From NCBI GenBank assembly GCA_002783525.1, contig PFGS01000272.1, positions 3,190-13,368 on the forward strand: a stretch of DNA of 10,179 bases. The letters run 5' to 3'. Below are positions 1 to 8,800 of this stretch, piece by piece. This stretch comes from Ignavibacteriales bacterium CG12_big_fil_rev_8_21_14_0_65_30_8 (GTDB lineage: Bacteria; Bacteroidota; Ignavibacteria; Ignavibacteriales; Ignavibacteriaceae). The first letter of the stretch is position 1. Each line of letters begins with the position of its first letter. Position numbers and translations under genes: made by a program. Below the pieces are notes generated by a model. The model had not been told where the DNA came from. It worked only from the letters and a program-made list of their open reading frames with translations, and ran no database searches.

Positions 1-2
1 AT

Positions 3-113
3 ATACCTGATAAAAATCATGACTATTTGGCTATAACTTTATTCATTTGGATACTTAATGTATTATTCGCTATTTTTTTATATTCAAATAGAAAAATAAT
101 AAAACTTTGCTGA
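3..113 (+). CDS. C-terminal end of a membrane protein (partial, cut by window start)
   Basis: An open frame enters from the left edge (first full codon at base 3) and stops at TGA 111-113, giving the last 36 residues of a protein. The visible part has a short polar lead (PDKNHD), one strongly hydrophobic stretch of about 21 residues (from YLAITLFIW to AIFLYS) and a short basic tail (NRKIIKLC). This is the usual look of a final membrane helix with a cytoplasmic positive end. Its stop codon overlaps the probable TTG start of the next gene by 7 bases, which suggests it belongs to the same polysaccharide operon. A Wzy-type polymerase, a flippase or a membrane-bound transferase would all fit, but nothing visible decides between them. 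That it is a real gene end rests on the hydrophobic pattern and on the tight junction. Confidence 0.55.
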   Translation: MPDKNHDYLAITLFIWILNVLFAIFLYSNRKIIKLC

Positions 114-2380
114 ATCACTTTTACAATAAACCAAGGTCAAAAAAGAATCTTTTTTTAAGACTAATTGTCTTTTGTGGGGATTTAATTAACACATTCCTAA
201 AATTAATTTTAATAGCATTCAGCTCCCCTATTCAGACAGCTAAATTAATTTCCTTTAAAAAACTTATAGTATTGTTGAAAGCTATAAAATACGAGTCGCC
301 TCAACAAATATCTGAAGGATTCAGAAGGCAATTAATTAACGGCAATAATATTTCATCAGTCTTAAAAAACATTTACCCACCATACGATAAAAAAAAATAC
401 TTAGAACAAAAGCAGAAATTATTTTATGATTTTCTCCAATCAACTTCAGTATTAGATTTCAAAAATGAAAATCCGGTTTTGTCAATAATTCTGGTTTTTT
501 ATAATAAGGCTGAATTAAGTTTCGCTTGCCTCAAATCAATTCAAAAATATGTTGATATTTCTTATGAAATAATTATCATTGACAATAACTCAACCGACGA
601 CACATCGAATTTATTAGATAAAATTAAAGGCGCAGCTATAATCCGAAATTCTGATAACCAACATTTTAATAAAGCTTGTAATCAAGCAATACCACATATA
701 AAAGGAAGATATACACTATTCTTAAATAATGATACCGAGCTGCTTGAGGAAAGTATTAGAGCTGTTTATCAAACTATTGAAACCAATAAGAATTGCGGTG
801 CTGTTGGTGGAAAAATTATTTTGCCAAATGGAAAACTTCAAGAGGCCGGAAGCATTATATGGAACGATGGATCGTGTTTAGGCTATGGAAGAGATCAGGA
901 ACCTTACCTGCCGGAATTTAATTTTAAGAGAGCTGTTGACTATTGTTCCGGTGCATTTCTACTAACTAAAACTAATTTATTCAAAAAATACGGAGGATTT
1001 GATTCCCGTTTTGAACCGGCTTATTACGAAGAAACAGATTATTGTTTATGGTTACAGGAAAATGGAATGGAAGTAATTTACGATCCGAAAGCAGTCATTA
1101 GACATTTTGAATTTGCAAGCGGTCTTTCACAAGAGGCAATTAAACTGCACAAAAAAAATCAGAAAATATTCTTTGAAAAAAACAAAACAAAATTAAGAAA
1201 TCATTTTGCATCGGATTTTTCCAACATCTTAAATGCCCGATTTTCAGCCTCTAATCACACAAAGAAAAAAATACTTTATATTGATGATCGTGTTCCTCAC
1301 ATAAATTTAGGAGCTGGATTTCCGCGGTCAAATTCGATTATTCAATGCATTAAAGACCTGGGTTTTCAGTTAAGTATTTATCCACTCAACTATCCTTATG
1401 AAGATAATTGGGATGAGGTATATAGAGATATTGATCCTTTTATTGAAGTTATAAAAGATTCAGGTGTTAATGGATTTAAACAATTTATAAAATCAAGGGA
1501 AAACTATTTTGATATAATCTGGATCAGCAGACCACATAATATGCAAGCTGTTGGAAAGCTTGTTAAAGAGTATGCTCCAAACTGTAAAATTATTTACGAT
1601 GCCGAGGCTATTTTTGCTGATAGAGAGATTTCAAAAAAATATTTAAAGGATTCAATCACAAACAAAAAGAAAGCCCAAATTTTGTTTCAAAAAGAAATCC
1701 GTGTTTCTGAAATGGCTGATACAACAATTGCTGTTTGTAAAACTGATGCAGAAAAATTTGAGAAATATGGAGCTGCAAATGTATGTGTACTTGGTCATTA
1801 TTTAAAAACAAGAAAATCCAATAACAATTTTGAAAACAGAAAAGGACTGCTTTTTGTCGGGAATCTTGATGATGAGGCTTCACCAAATACTGATTCGATA
1901 ATTTGGTTTTCTCAGGAAGTATTACCAAAAGTTAAAAGATCAATTCCGAATATTGTATTGAACATTATCGGTTCTTGCAAATCAAAAAATGTTCGCTTAT
2001 TAAATTCAGAGGGAATTCTTATGCTTGGACAGTTGAATGAACTGGATGAATTTTATGATAATTGCAGATTATTTATTGCACCTACCCGTTTTGCAGCGGG
2101 AATACCGTATAAAATTCACGAAGCTGCAGCTAACGGATTACCTGTTATTGCCACTGATATTTTAGGAAAACAATTAGGTTGGAAGAATAAAGAGACAATA
2201 ATTTTATCTGAATTAAATTCTGAAAGTTTTGCTGATGCAATAATTAAAACGTATAACGATCAAGAGCTGTGGGAAAGAATTCAAAAAAATGCTTATCAAG
2301 AAATTGAAAAAGAATTTTCTTATTCAGAATATAAAGACACAATCGCTGATATATTAGAAACAAATTATGAAAACCGATAA
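107..2380 (+). CDS. Two-domain glycosyltransferase (GT2 domain fused to GT4-like domain)
   Basis: This 757-residue protein probably adds two sugars in succession to a surface glycan on the cytoplasmic side of the membrane. Residues 1-60 are rich in hydrophobic and basic residues and may hold it to the membrane. Residues 123-340 form a GT-A fold of family GT2: strand SIILVFYNK (126-134), nucleotide-sugar motif IIIIDNNSTDD (155-165), the DXD-like NND at 207-209, and the acceptor/catalytic motif EETD at 308-311. Residues 386-755 resemble a GT-B, GT4-type domain, with FVGNLDDEASPN (583-594) and IAPTRFAAGIPYKIHEAA (657-674) before NGLPVIATD. The first Glu of the classical EX7E motif is Ala664, while Glu672 is kept; the RFGAG-type GT4 subfamily shows a similar pattern. 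There is no ATG near the 5' end. The frame opens after TAG 89-91, and TTG 107 is the first usual start; no Shine-Dalgarno site precedes it, so coupling to the upstream gene is likely. The next possible start is the TTG at residue 56. Acceptor and donor sugars cannot be told from sequence. Confidence 0.85.
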   Translation: MLNHFYNKPRSKKNLFLRLIVFCGDLINTFLKLILIAFSSPIQTAKLISFKKLIVLLKAIKYESPQQISEGFRRQLINGNNISSVLKNIYPPYDKKKYLEQKQKLFYDFLQSTSVLDFKNENPVLSIILVFYNKAELSFACLKSIQKYVDISYEIIIIDNNSTDDTSNLLDKIKGAAIIRNSDNQHFNKACNQAIPHIKGRYTLFLNNDTELLEESIRAVYQTIETNKNCGAVGGKIILPNGKLQEAGSIIWNDGSCLGYGRDQEPYLPEFNFKRAVDYCSGAFLLTKTNLFKKYGGFDSRFEPAYYEETDYCLWLQENGMEVIYDPKAVIRHFEFASGLSQEAIKLHKKNQKIFFEKNKTKLRNHFASDFSNILNARFSASNHTKKKILYIDDRVPHINLGAGFPRSNSIIQCIKDLGFQLSIYPLNYPYEDNWDEVYRDIDPFIEVIKDSGVNGFKQFIKSRENYFDIIWISRPHNMQAVGKLVKEYAPNCKIIYDAEAIFADREISKKYLKDSITNKKKAQILFQKEIRVSEMADTTIAVCKTDAEKFEKYGAANVCVLGHYLKTRKSNNNFENRKGLLFVGNLDDEASPNTDSIIWFSQEVLPKVKRSIPNIVLNIIGSCKSKNVRLLNSEGILMLGQLNELDEFYDNCRLFIAPTRFAAGIPYKIHEAAANGLPVIATDILGKQLGWKNKETIILSELNSESFADAIIKTYNDQELWERIQKNAYQEIEKEFSYSEYKDTIADILETNYENR

Positions 2381-3419
2381 TTCAAAAATATTACCTATTG
2401 TAATAATAAACTGGAATGGTTTTATTGATACAAAAGAATGTATCAGTTCTCTACTTGCAGAAAACTCTGAAAACATTATCATTTATTTGATAGACAATGG
2501 TTCAAAAAAAGAAGATGTACTAGCAATTCAAAAACATTTTAGTAATAATCCTAAAATCAAAATTACATTTAACCCTAAAAATATAGGGTACACAAAAGCA
2601 CATAATTTGATACTTAAAGAACTGATCAATGAAGGATATAAATATATTTTTCTTTTAAATAACGACACGATAGTAATACCAAAAAGTATCACTTTTTTAA
2701 AAGAAAACTTCCAAAATTTCAATATGGATTTGGTAAGTTGTAAAATGATCAAATCTCAAAATCATAACTTAATGGATTCAGCAGGTCATAAAATGTTATC
2801 AAGCGGAGAAATAATCCCGATAGGACATAATAAAAATATTGAAAAATATAATATTGGTTTTGAAAATATCGGAGCCTCAGCCGGAGCAGGTTTATATTCT
2901 ACTGAAATGTTAAAAGACATAGGAATATTTGACGACTATTTTGAAACTGGTTATGAGGATGCTGAACTTGGATTAAGAGCCTTTGTTTCAGGATATAAAT
3001 GCTATTACAAACCGGAAGCAGAATTTTATCACAAGATCGGACAATCTCTAAAAAAAGTTTTTGATTATAAACATGCATTAAAAACGCAGGTTAATATATT
3101 CTATACTTATCTAAAATTAGTTCATTGGCAAATCATTGTAATTAATATAATTCCTTGGATTTTAAGGTTATTGTTAATTACACTTATAGGAATTTTCAGT
3201 TTTCGGTTCAGATATTTAAAAATTCTTTACGCAGCTTTGGGAAGAATTTTATTCAGAGATATCAAGGAAATTTTTATAGCCCGTAAAGCATCAAAACGAT
3301 TAAGAAGAATTCCTTGGTGGCAATTGTTAAAGAAGCAGGAGTTTTTCTTAAAGAACGATATTCAGAATTTTTATAAATTTATTATAAAAGGTGAAAAATC
3401 ACACTTAGAAAACTATTAA
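2367..3419 (+). CDS. GT2-family glycosyltransferase (rhamnosyltransferase-like)
   Basis: A 350-residue GT-A glycosyltransferase that most likely transfers one sugar from a nucleotide donor to a lipid-linked or growing surface glycan. Visible family marks are PIVIINWNG (10-18), the donor-binding LIDNGS (41-46), NPKNIGYTKAHN (69-80), typical of rhamnosyltransferase-like members, the metal-binding LLNNDT (96-101), and the catalytic-region motif ETGYEDAELGLRA (193-205). Residues about 250-280 are hydrophobic (VHWQIIVINIIPWILRLLLITLIGIF), which suggests membrane attachment. The last 70 residues are basic. The ATG at 2367 lies inside the upstream glycosyltransferase gene, and the reading frames overlap by 14 bases. 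No clear Shine-Dalgarno sequence is present, so translation is probably coupled. No terminator follows the TAA at 3417-3419. The family is clear; the donor and acceptor are not. Confidence 0.88.
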   Translation: MKTDNSKILPIVIINWNGFIDTKECISSLLAENSENIIIYLIDNGSKKEDVLAIQKHFSNNPKIKITFNPKNIGYTKAHNLILKELINEGYKYIFLLNNDTIVIPKSITFLKENFQNFNMDLVSCKMIKSQNHNLMDSAGHKMLSSGEIIPIGHNKNIEKYNIGFENIGASAGAGLYSTEMLKDIGIFDDYFETGYEDAELGLRAFVSGYKCYYKPEAEFYHKIGQSLKKVFDYKHALKTQVNIFYTYLKLVHWQIIVINIIPWILRLLLITLIGIFSFRFRYLKILYAALGRILFRDIKEIFIARKASKRLRRIPWWQLLKKQEFFLKNDIQNFYKFIIKGEKSHLENY

Positions 3420-3589
3420 GAAATGGTTATAGTAATTATTAAATATTTATACTGCAAATAATCATTAAGTATCTATCTTGTATCCAGAATGTCCAAATAA
3501 TAACCCCTAAAATTGACATAAATTAAATCTATATATTTCTATAAATCTTTCGATTTCACAGCAAATATTAAAAAAAATAGAATAAACTC

Positions 3590-3618
3590 TTGACTAAGAT
3601 ATCTTAAAACATTAAATT
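3590..3618 (+). promoter_or_regulatory. Candidate sigma70-type promoter of groESL
   Basis: TTGACT at 3590-3595 matches the -35 consensus in five of six bases. TAAATT at 3613-3618, 17 bases downstream, matches the -10 consensus in four of six. The -10 element overlaps the first two bases of the CIRCE operator, so bound HrcA would block RNA polymerase, the usual arrangement for this operon. The spacer carries the perfect 12-base palindrome TAAGATATCTTA (3595-3606). A full TTGACA also occurs at 3513-3518, but no -10 box sits at a normal distance from it. The remaining DNA between 3420 and 3589 is AT-rich with no gene or hairpin that I can support. Confidence 0.6.
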
Positions 3619-3643
3619 AGCACTCGTTGTGTAAGAGTGCTAA
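3617..3643 (+). promoter_or_regulatory. CIRCE operator (HrcA binding site)
   Basis: The inverted repeat TTAGCACTC (3617-3625), a 9-base spacer and GAGTGCTAA (3635-3643) match the CIRCE consensus at every arm position. CIRCE is the binding site of the heat-shock repressor HrcA and lies before groESL in many bacteria. It sits 61 bases before the groES start and overlaps the candidate -10 box. It implies that the genome encodes HrcA, which is not in this window, and that the operon is derepressed on heat or protein-folding stress. Confidence 0.97.
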
Positions 3644-3690
3644 CAAAATTTAATCACAAAGTATAAATTAATCTAAAAGTTCAAAATTAA

Positions 3691-3696
3691 AAGGAG
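3691..3696 (+). promoter_or_regulatory. Ribosome binding site of groES
   Basis: AAGGAG lies 8 bases before the ATG at 3705 and is a near-ideal Shine-Dalgarno sequence. It fixes the groES start. It contrasts with the upstream glycosyltransferase genes, which show no such site. Confidence 0.9.
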
Positions 3697-3704
3697 TTAA
3701 AAAA

Positions 3705-4001
3705 ATGGCTAACCTTAAATTAAAACCTTTGGCTGACAGAGTAATTGTAAAGCCAATGGAAGCAGACGAAAAAACAAAAGGCGGAATTATTCTACCTGAT
3801 ACTGCTAAAGAAAAACCAGTTGAAGGAACTATTGTCGCTGCCGGTCCCGGCCGAACATCTGATGAAGGTAAAGTTGTTCCTATGTCAGTAAAAAAAGGTG
3901 ATAAAGTTCTTTACGGTAAATACAGTGGCTCTGAAGTTACTGTAGAAGGAACAGATTACTTAATTATGCGCGAAAGTGACATCTTCGCAGTTATTGGATA
4001 A
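3705..4001 (+). CDS. groES: Co-chaperonin GroES (Hsp10)
   Basis: This 98-residue protein is the seven-fold lid that closes the GroEL folding chamber in the cytoplasm. The opening LKPLADRVIVKP (6-17) is the family signature. Residues 17-35 form the mobile loop, with GGIIL at 26-30 supplying the hydrophobic tripeptide that docks on GroEL. KKGDKVLYGKYSG (63-75) and the ending LIMRESDIFAVIG (86-98) are also typical. The length is standard for bacterial GroES. It is the first gene of a two-gene operon, with 32 bases before groEL, under a promoter/CIRCE pair and a strong ribosome binding site. Nothing is unusual. Confidence 0.98.
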   Translation: MANLKLKPLADRVIVKPMEADEKTKGGIILPDTAKEKPVEGTIVAAGPGRTSDEGKVVPMSVKKGDKVLYGKYSGSEVTVEGTDYLIMRESDIFAVIG

Positions 4002-4033
4002 TAAATTTTAAAAATAAATCTGGAGAAAATAAA

Positions 4034-5671
4034 ATGGCAAAATTAATTGAATATGACAGCGAAGCACGCACCAAGATAAAAGCCGGTGTTGATAAACTTG
4101 CTAACGCTGTTAAAGTTACTTTAGGACCAAAAGGTCGTAATGTTATATTAGAAAAAAAATTCGGAGCACCAACCGTTACTAAAGATGGTGTTTCAGTTGC
4201 AAAAGAAATTGAACTAGGTGATGCTGTAGAAAATATGGGGGCTCAGATGGTTCGCGAAGTTGCTTCTAAAACAAGTGATGTAGCCGGTGACGGAACAACA
4301 ACAGCAACTGTATTAGCTCAGGCAATTTATCGTGAAGGGTTAAGAAATGTTACTGCAGGTGCAAATCCAATGGATCTTAAGAGAGGAATTGATCTTGCTG
4401 TAACAAAAGTAGTTGAAAATTTAAAATCAGTAAGTAAAGATGTTGGCGGAAGAAATGAAATTGCACAAGTTGGTGCAATCTCTGCAAACAATGATAAATC
4501 TATTGGTGAACTGATTGCTGATGCTATGGAAAAAGTTGGTAAAGATGGTGTTATCACAGTTGAAGAAGCTAAAGGTACAGAAACAGGATTAGAAGTAGTT
4601 GAAGGAATGCAGTTTGATCGTGGATATCTCTCACCATATTTTGTTACTAATACAGAATCAATGGAAGCTGAATTAGAAGATCCTATGATCTTAATTCACG
4701 ATAAAAAAATCTCGGCAATGAAAGATCTGCTTCCTATTTTAGAAAAAGTTGCTCAACAAGGTAAAGCATTATTAATAATTGCTGAAGATCTTGAAGGAGA
4801 AGCTCTTGCTACTTTAGTTGTAAATAAAATACGCGGAACATTAAAAATTGCTGCTGTAAAAGCACCGGGATTTGGCGACAGAAGAAAAGCAATGCTGGAA
4901 GATATTGCAGTTCTAACCGGAGGAACAGTAATTTCTGAAGAAAGAGGATTCAAATTAGAAAATGCAACTGTTTCATATCTTGGTACAGCTAAGAAAGTTT
5001 CTATTGATAAAGACAATACTACTATTGTTGAAGGTGCAGGTAAAACAGCTGACATCAAAAAAAGAATTAATGAAATAAAAGCTCAAATCGAAAAAACAAC
5101 TTCAGATTATGATAAAGAGAAACTTCAAGAAAGATTAGCAAAACTTTCTGGCGGAGTTGCTGTTCTTAAAATTGGTGCTTCCACAGAAGTTGAAATGAAA
5201 GAGAAAAAAGCAAGAGTTGAGGATGCACTTCACGCAACCCGTGCAGCAGTTGAAGAAGGAATAGTTGCTGGCGGTGGTGTTGCTTTTGTAAGAGCAATTT
5301 CTGCTCTTGATGGTGTTAAAGGAGAAAATCTAGATCAAACTACCGGTATTAATATTATTATAAAAGCTCTTACTGAACCTTTAAGACAAATAGTAAACAA
5401 TGCCGGACTAGAAGGTTCTGTAGTTCTTCAAAAAGTTCTAGAAGGTAAAAACGATTTCGGTTTCAATGCTTTCAGTGAAAAATATGAAAACTTGATAAAA
5501 GCCGGAGTTATAGATCCTACAAAAGTTACTAGAACAGCACTAGAAAATGCAGCATCTGTTGCTGCATTATTAATTACGACAGAAGCTGTTGTTTTTGAGA
5601 AAAAAGAAAAAGAACCAGCTATGCCGCCAATGCCAGGTGGAGGTATGGGTGATATGGGCGGAATGTATTAA
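4034..5671 (+). CDS. groEL: Chaperonin GroEL (Hsp60)
   Basis: This 545-residue ATP-driven chaperonin subunit forms the double-ring chamber that folds proteins in the cytoplasm. ATP-site motifs are in place: TLGPKGRN (29-36), Asp51 in KDGVSVAKE, GDGTTTATVLA (85-95), and the catalytic Asp397 in RVEDALHATRAAVEEG, which corresponds to Asp398 of the Escherichia coli protein. The apical-domain segment AAVKAPGFGDRRK (273-285) is conserved. The tail is PMPGGGMGDMGGMY, a short form of the Gly-Gly-Met repeat that hangs into the cavity. GGAG at 4022-4025 lies 8 bases before the ATG. The gene is co-transcribed with groES and followed by a strong terminator. There is no truncation or missing key residue, so it should be the functional housekeeping copy; whether other copies exist cannot be seen here. 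Confidence 0.99.
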   Translation: MAKLIEYDSEARTKIKAGVDKLANAVKVTLGPKGRNVILEKKFGAPTVTKDGVSVAKEIELGDAVENMGAQMVREVASKTSDVAGDGTTTATVLAQAIYREGLRNVTAGANPMDLKRGIDLAVTKVVENLKSVSKDVGGRNEIAQVGAISANNDKSIGELIADAMEKVGKDGVITVEEAKGTETGLEVVEGMQFDRGYLSPYFVTNTESMEAELEDPMILIHDKKISAMKDLLPILEKVAQQGKALLIIAEDLEGEALATLVVNKIRGTLKIAAVKAPGFGDRRKAMLEDIAVLTGGTVISEERGFKLENATVSYLGTAKKVSIDKDNTTIVEGAGKTADIKKRINEIKAQIEKTTSDYDKEKLQERLAKLSGGVAVLKIGASTEVEMKEKKARVEDALHATRAAVEEGIVAGGGVAFVRAISALDGVKGENLDQTTGINIIIKALTEPLRQIVNNAGLEGSVVLQKVLEGKNDFGFNAFSEKYENLIKAGVIDPTKVTRTALENAASVAALLITTEAVVFEKKEKEPAMPPMPGGGMGDMGGMY

Positions 5672-5699
5672 TAGTTCGTTTCATCCTTTAAGTTACTTT

Positions 5700-5733
5700 A
5701 AGCCCATTCATCTTTTGATGAAAGGGCTTTTTT
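5700..5733 (+). terminator. Intrinsic terminator of groESL
   Basis: The arms AAGCCC-A-TTCATC (5700-5712) and GATGAA-A-GGGCTT (5717-5729) pair over 12 of 13 positions, with a single A/A mismatch and a TTTT loop. A run of T to 5733 follows. It starts 28 bases after the groEL stop and should separate the chaperonin operon from the next gene. Confidence 0.93.
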
Positions 5734-5761
5734 ATTTAAAATTATCCATTTCTCATTTTAA

Positions 5762-5767
5762 TATAAT
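5762..5767 (+). promoter_or_regulatory. Candidate -10 box for the Asp-box protein gene
   Basis: A perfect TATAAT lies 58 bases before the ATG at 5826, downstream of the groEL terminator, where a promoter is needed. No good -35 box is seen 16-18 bases upstream (AAATTA-like). In DNA this rich in A and T such a hexamer can occur by chance, so the call is tentative. Confidence 0.3.
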
Positions 5768-5812
5768 ATCGTATATTAAAATCTTACTATCTCAATTATT
5801 AATAAAAATTTT

Positions 5813-5817
5813 GGTGA
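5813..5817 (+). promoter_or_regulatory. Ribosome binding site that fixes the Asp-box gene start
   Basis: GGTGA lies 8 bases before the ATG at 5826 and can pair with the usual anti-Shine-Dalgarno end of 16S rRNA. Together with the signal peptide that begins exactly at this ATG, it favours 5826 over the far-upstream in-frame ATG at 5589, which lies inside groEL. Confidence 0.55.
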
Positions 5818-5825
5818 ACAATAAA

Positions 5826-8800
5826 ATGAAAGTAAAAAACTATTCAATTCTATCTATAATTAATACTATTATTATTATAATTGTGTTATATGTTTTTGCA
5901 TCTTTAAGCGCACAAACAATTCCGGCAAATGCATATTCAGACCTAAGATGGAGACAAGTTGGACCATATCGTGGAGGCTGGGGTACGGTTGCTGAAGGAA
6001 TACCTGATAATCCAAATACTTATTATTTTGGTGGAGCCGGTGGTGGTGTTTGGAAAACAATTGATGCCGGAAGAACCTGGCAGCCTCTTATGCAGCAAAA
6101 AGGTTCTGCAGCTATTGGTGCACTTGCAATTGCTCCATCAAATCAAAAAGTTATTTATGCCGGTACAGGGCAAGTTACATATCGTTATGATAATTTAGCC
6201 GGTGATGGTGTTTATAAAACTATTGATGGCGGCATTACTTGGAAAAATATTGGCTTAAAAGATTCACGTCATATCGGGGCAATAATTGTAAATCCAAATG
6301 ATGAAAATAATGTTTTAGTTGCAGCTTTGGGACATGTATTTGGACCAAATAAAGAACGCGGATTATTTTTATCAAAAGACGGCGGAAAAAATTGGAAACA
6401 TGTATTATTTGTAAATGAAAATACAGGTGCAATTGATCTTGCCAGTGATCCTTCAAATCCTTCAACTATTTATGCAGCGTTCTGGAAATTAAGGATGCAT
6501 CCTTGGCTGGATTATTATTTACCACAAAGAAGTGCTGATGGAAGTGGGATTTATAAAAGTATTGATGGTGGAGAAACCTGGACTAAATTAGAAAACGAAA
6601 GTCTTCCTTCGGGAAAACTTGGAAGAATCGGACTTGCTGTTGCACAAGGTAATAAAGGTAAAATAATTTACGCAACTATTGATGCAGAAAATGATAAGCA
6701 AGGACTTTACAGATCAAATGACGGAGGTATAAACTGGACACATGTTAATAACGATGGTGTTCTTTCCGCAAATTACTTTAGCAAACTTACTGTAGATCCT
6801 CAAAATTCTGAAATAGTTTATTTTACAGGTCAGTCTATTAGAAAATCAATTGACGGTGGAAAAACTTATACTATATTTAAAGGTTCACCCGGTGGTGATG
6901 ACTATCATCACATTTGGATAAATCCAAAAGATTCAAAATATATGATAACCGGTTCTGACCAAGGAACAGTTGTTACAGTAAACGGAGGTAAAAGCTGGTC
7001 GAGCTGGTACAATCAGCCAACAGGGCAGTTTTATCACATTGCAGCCGATGATCAATTTCCATATAGAATTTACAGTGGACAGCAAGATAACGGTACAGTT
7101 TCTATCTTAAGCAGAGGTCCTTATGGAGTAATTGAAGAAAGAGATTGGCATCCGGTTGGTGGAGATGAAAGAGATTACCAAGTACCGAAACCTGGTAATC
7201 CAAATATTGTTTTTGGTACAGGACTTGGTGGACATATTACAAGATTTAACAATTTAACCAGACAATCAGCTGAAATTTCTCCTTGGCCGGTTTCAAGTTA
7301 CGGTGCACTTCAGACTACAGTTAAATATAGATACACGTGGATTACTCCACTTGCATTTTCTCCAATCGGAAAACATACAATGTACTTTGGAGCACAGGTT
7401 CTATTTAAATCTGATAATGACGGTGACCATTGGGAAATAATTAGCCCGGATTTAAGCGGAAAGAAAAAAGATGCAAAAGATTGTAATCAAGAATTGCAAA
7501 AAGCTCGTGACTGTGGTTATGGTGTTATTTATACAATTGCTCCATCTCCAATAAAAGAAGATATGATTTGGATTGGAACCGATGATGGATTAATTCAACT
7601 TACAAAAGATGGAGGCAAAACCTGGAATAATATCACTCCCCCACAAATTCCTCTATGGGGAAGAGTTGACGCAATTTCTCCTTCTATGTTTTCAGAGAAT
7701 ACAGCCTATGTTGGTGTTAACACTCACAGACTTGATCAATTAAATCCAATTATTTTAAAAACAAAAGATGCAGGTAAAACCTGGAAGACAATAATTAATG
7801 GTTTGCCGGATAATGAATATATTAATTCAGTTAGATGCGATCCGGTTAAAGATGGATTATTGTTTGCATCTACTAACAGAAGTGTTTATGTATCTTTTAA
7901 TGATGGCGAAAACTGGCAACCTCTTACTTTAAATTTACCGACAACTCAAGTTAGAGATATACTAATCCACAAAAGAGATTTAATTGCCGGTACACAAGGA
8001 AGAGGAATTTGGATATTAGATGACATTAGTCATTTAAGACAAATTGATTCCGATGTTTTATCAAAAGATGTTCATCTTTTTTCCCCTTCTGATACATACA
8101 GATTGAGAGGTAATGAAAACAGAGACACTCCCCCACCGCCTGAAACACCTCTTGGAGAAAATCCACCTAAAGGTGCAATTATCGATTATTGGTTAAAAGA
8201 TGAAATCAAGTCCCCAATTAAACTTTCTATCTATGATGCTAATAATAATTTGGTTAGAAGTTTTTCAAATGATGATAAACCCGAGAAATTAAATCCATAC
8301 CGTTACTTTGATGAAAGATGGGTTGGTGAACACAAAGATTTATATTCAAGCTCGGGAATGCATAGATTTATTTGGGATCTAAGATACAAAAGACCAAGGT
8401 CATTGAGATATAGTTTTACAATTGCTGCTGTTTGGGATCAGGGAACTCCTGTTTTACCTGAAGGACCTATTGTTTTGCCTGGAAAATATAAAGTAGTTCT
8501 CTCTGCTAATGACAAAGATTACATACAATATATAAATATAAAACTTGATCCGAGAATTTCTGTACCAATGAAAGATTTGGAAGAACAACTTCAACTTTCA
8601 AGTAAAATTCAACAGGTTATGGAGACTATAGTTTCTAATGTTGAAGAAATTGATAATTATTTGAAAGATCAAAAAGCTGAAAAGAAAATAAGTGAAATCA
8701 AAAAGTTAAAGAATGATATGTCGAGAGTTGCAAATGTATTGGCTGGTTTGATGAGTAAAGTCCAGAGTGCTGATAATGCTCCATCACAAGGTCAAAAAGA

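Noticed and set aside
389..397. Run of nine A in the glycosyltransferase gene as a phase-variation switch
   Set aside because: Runs of 7-9 A or T are frequent in this AT-rich window and the frame is intact. A single genome cannot show length variation.
3423..3461. Short open frame of 12 codons after the GT2 gene
   Set aside because: Too short, no ribosome binding site, and a product of random AT-rich composition.
3513..3545. TTGACA with TATAAA as an additional groESL promoter
   Set aside because: The spacing is 21 bases and no better -10 box is present; the TTGACT/TAAATT pair at CIRCE fits far better.
4327..5058. Minus-strand open frames of 76 and 101 codons within groEL
   Set aside because: They lie antisense to a highly conserved gene, have low-complexity products and no ribosome binding site; they are shadow frames.
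5589..5825. 79-codon N-terminal extension of the Asp-box gene, starting inside groEL
   Set aside because: It reads through the groEL 3' end and the terminator hairpin. The signal peptide and a ribosome binding site place the true start at 5826.
5868..5882. ATT repeats in the signal-peptide coding sequence as a microsatellite
   Set aside because: Only three perfect units, they encode the isoleucine-rich hydrophobic core, and loss or gain would not shift the frame.
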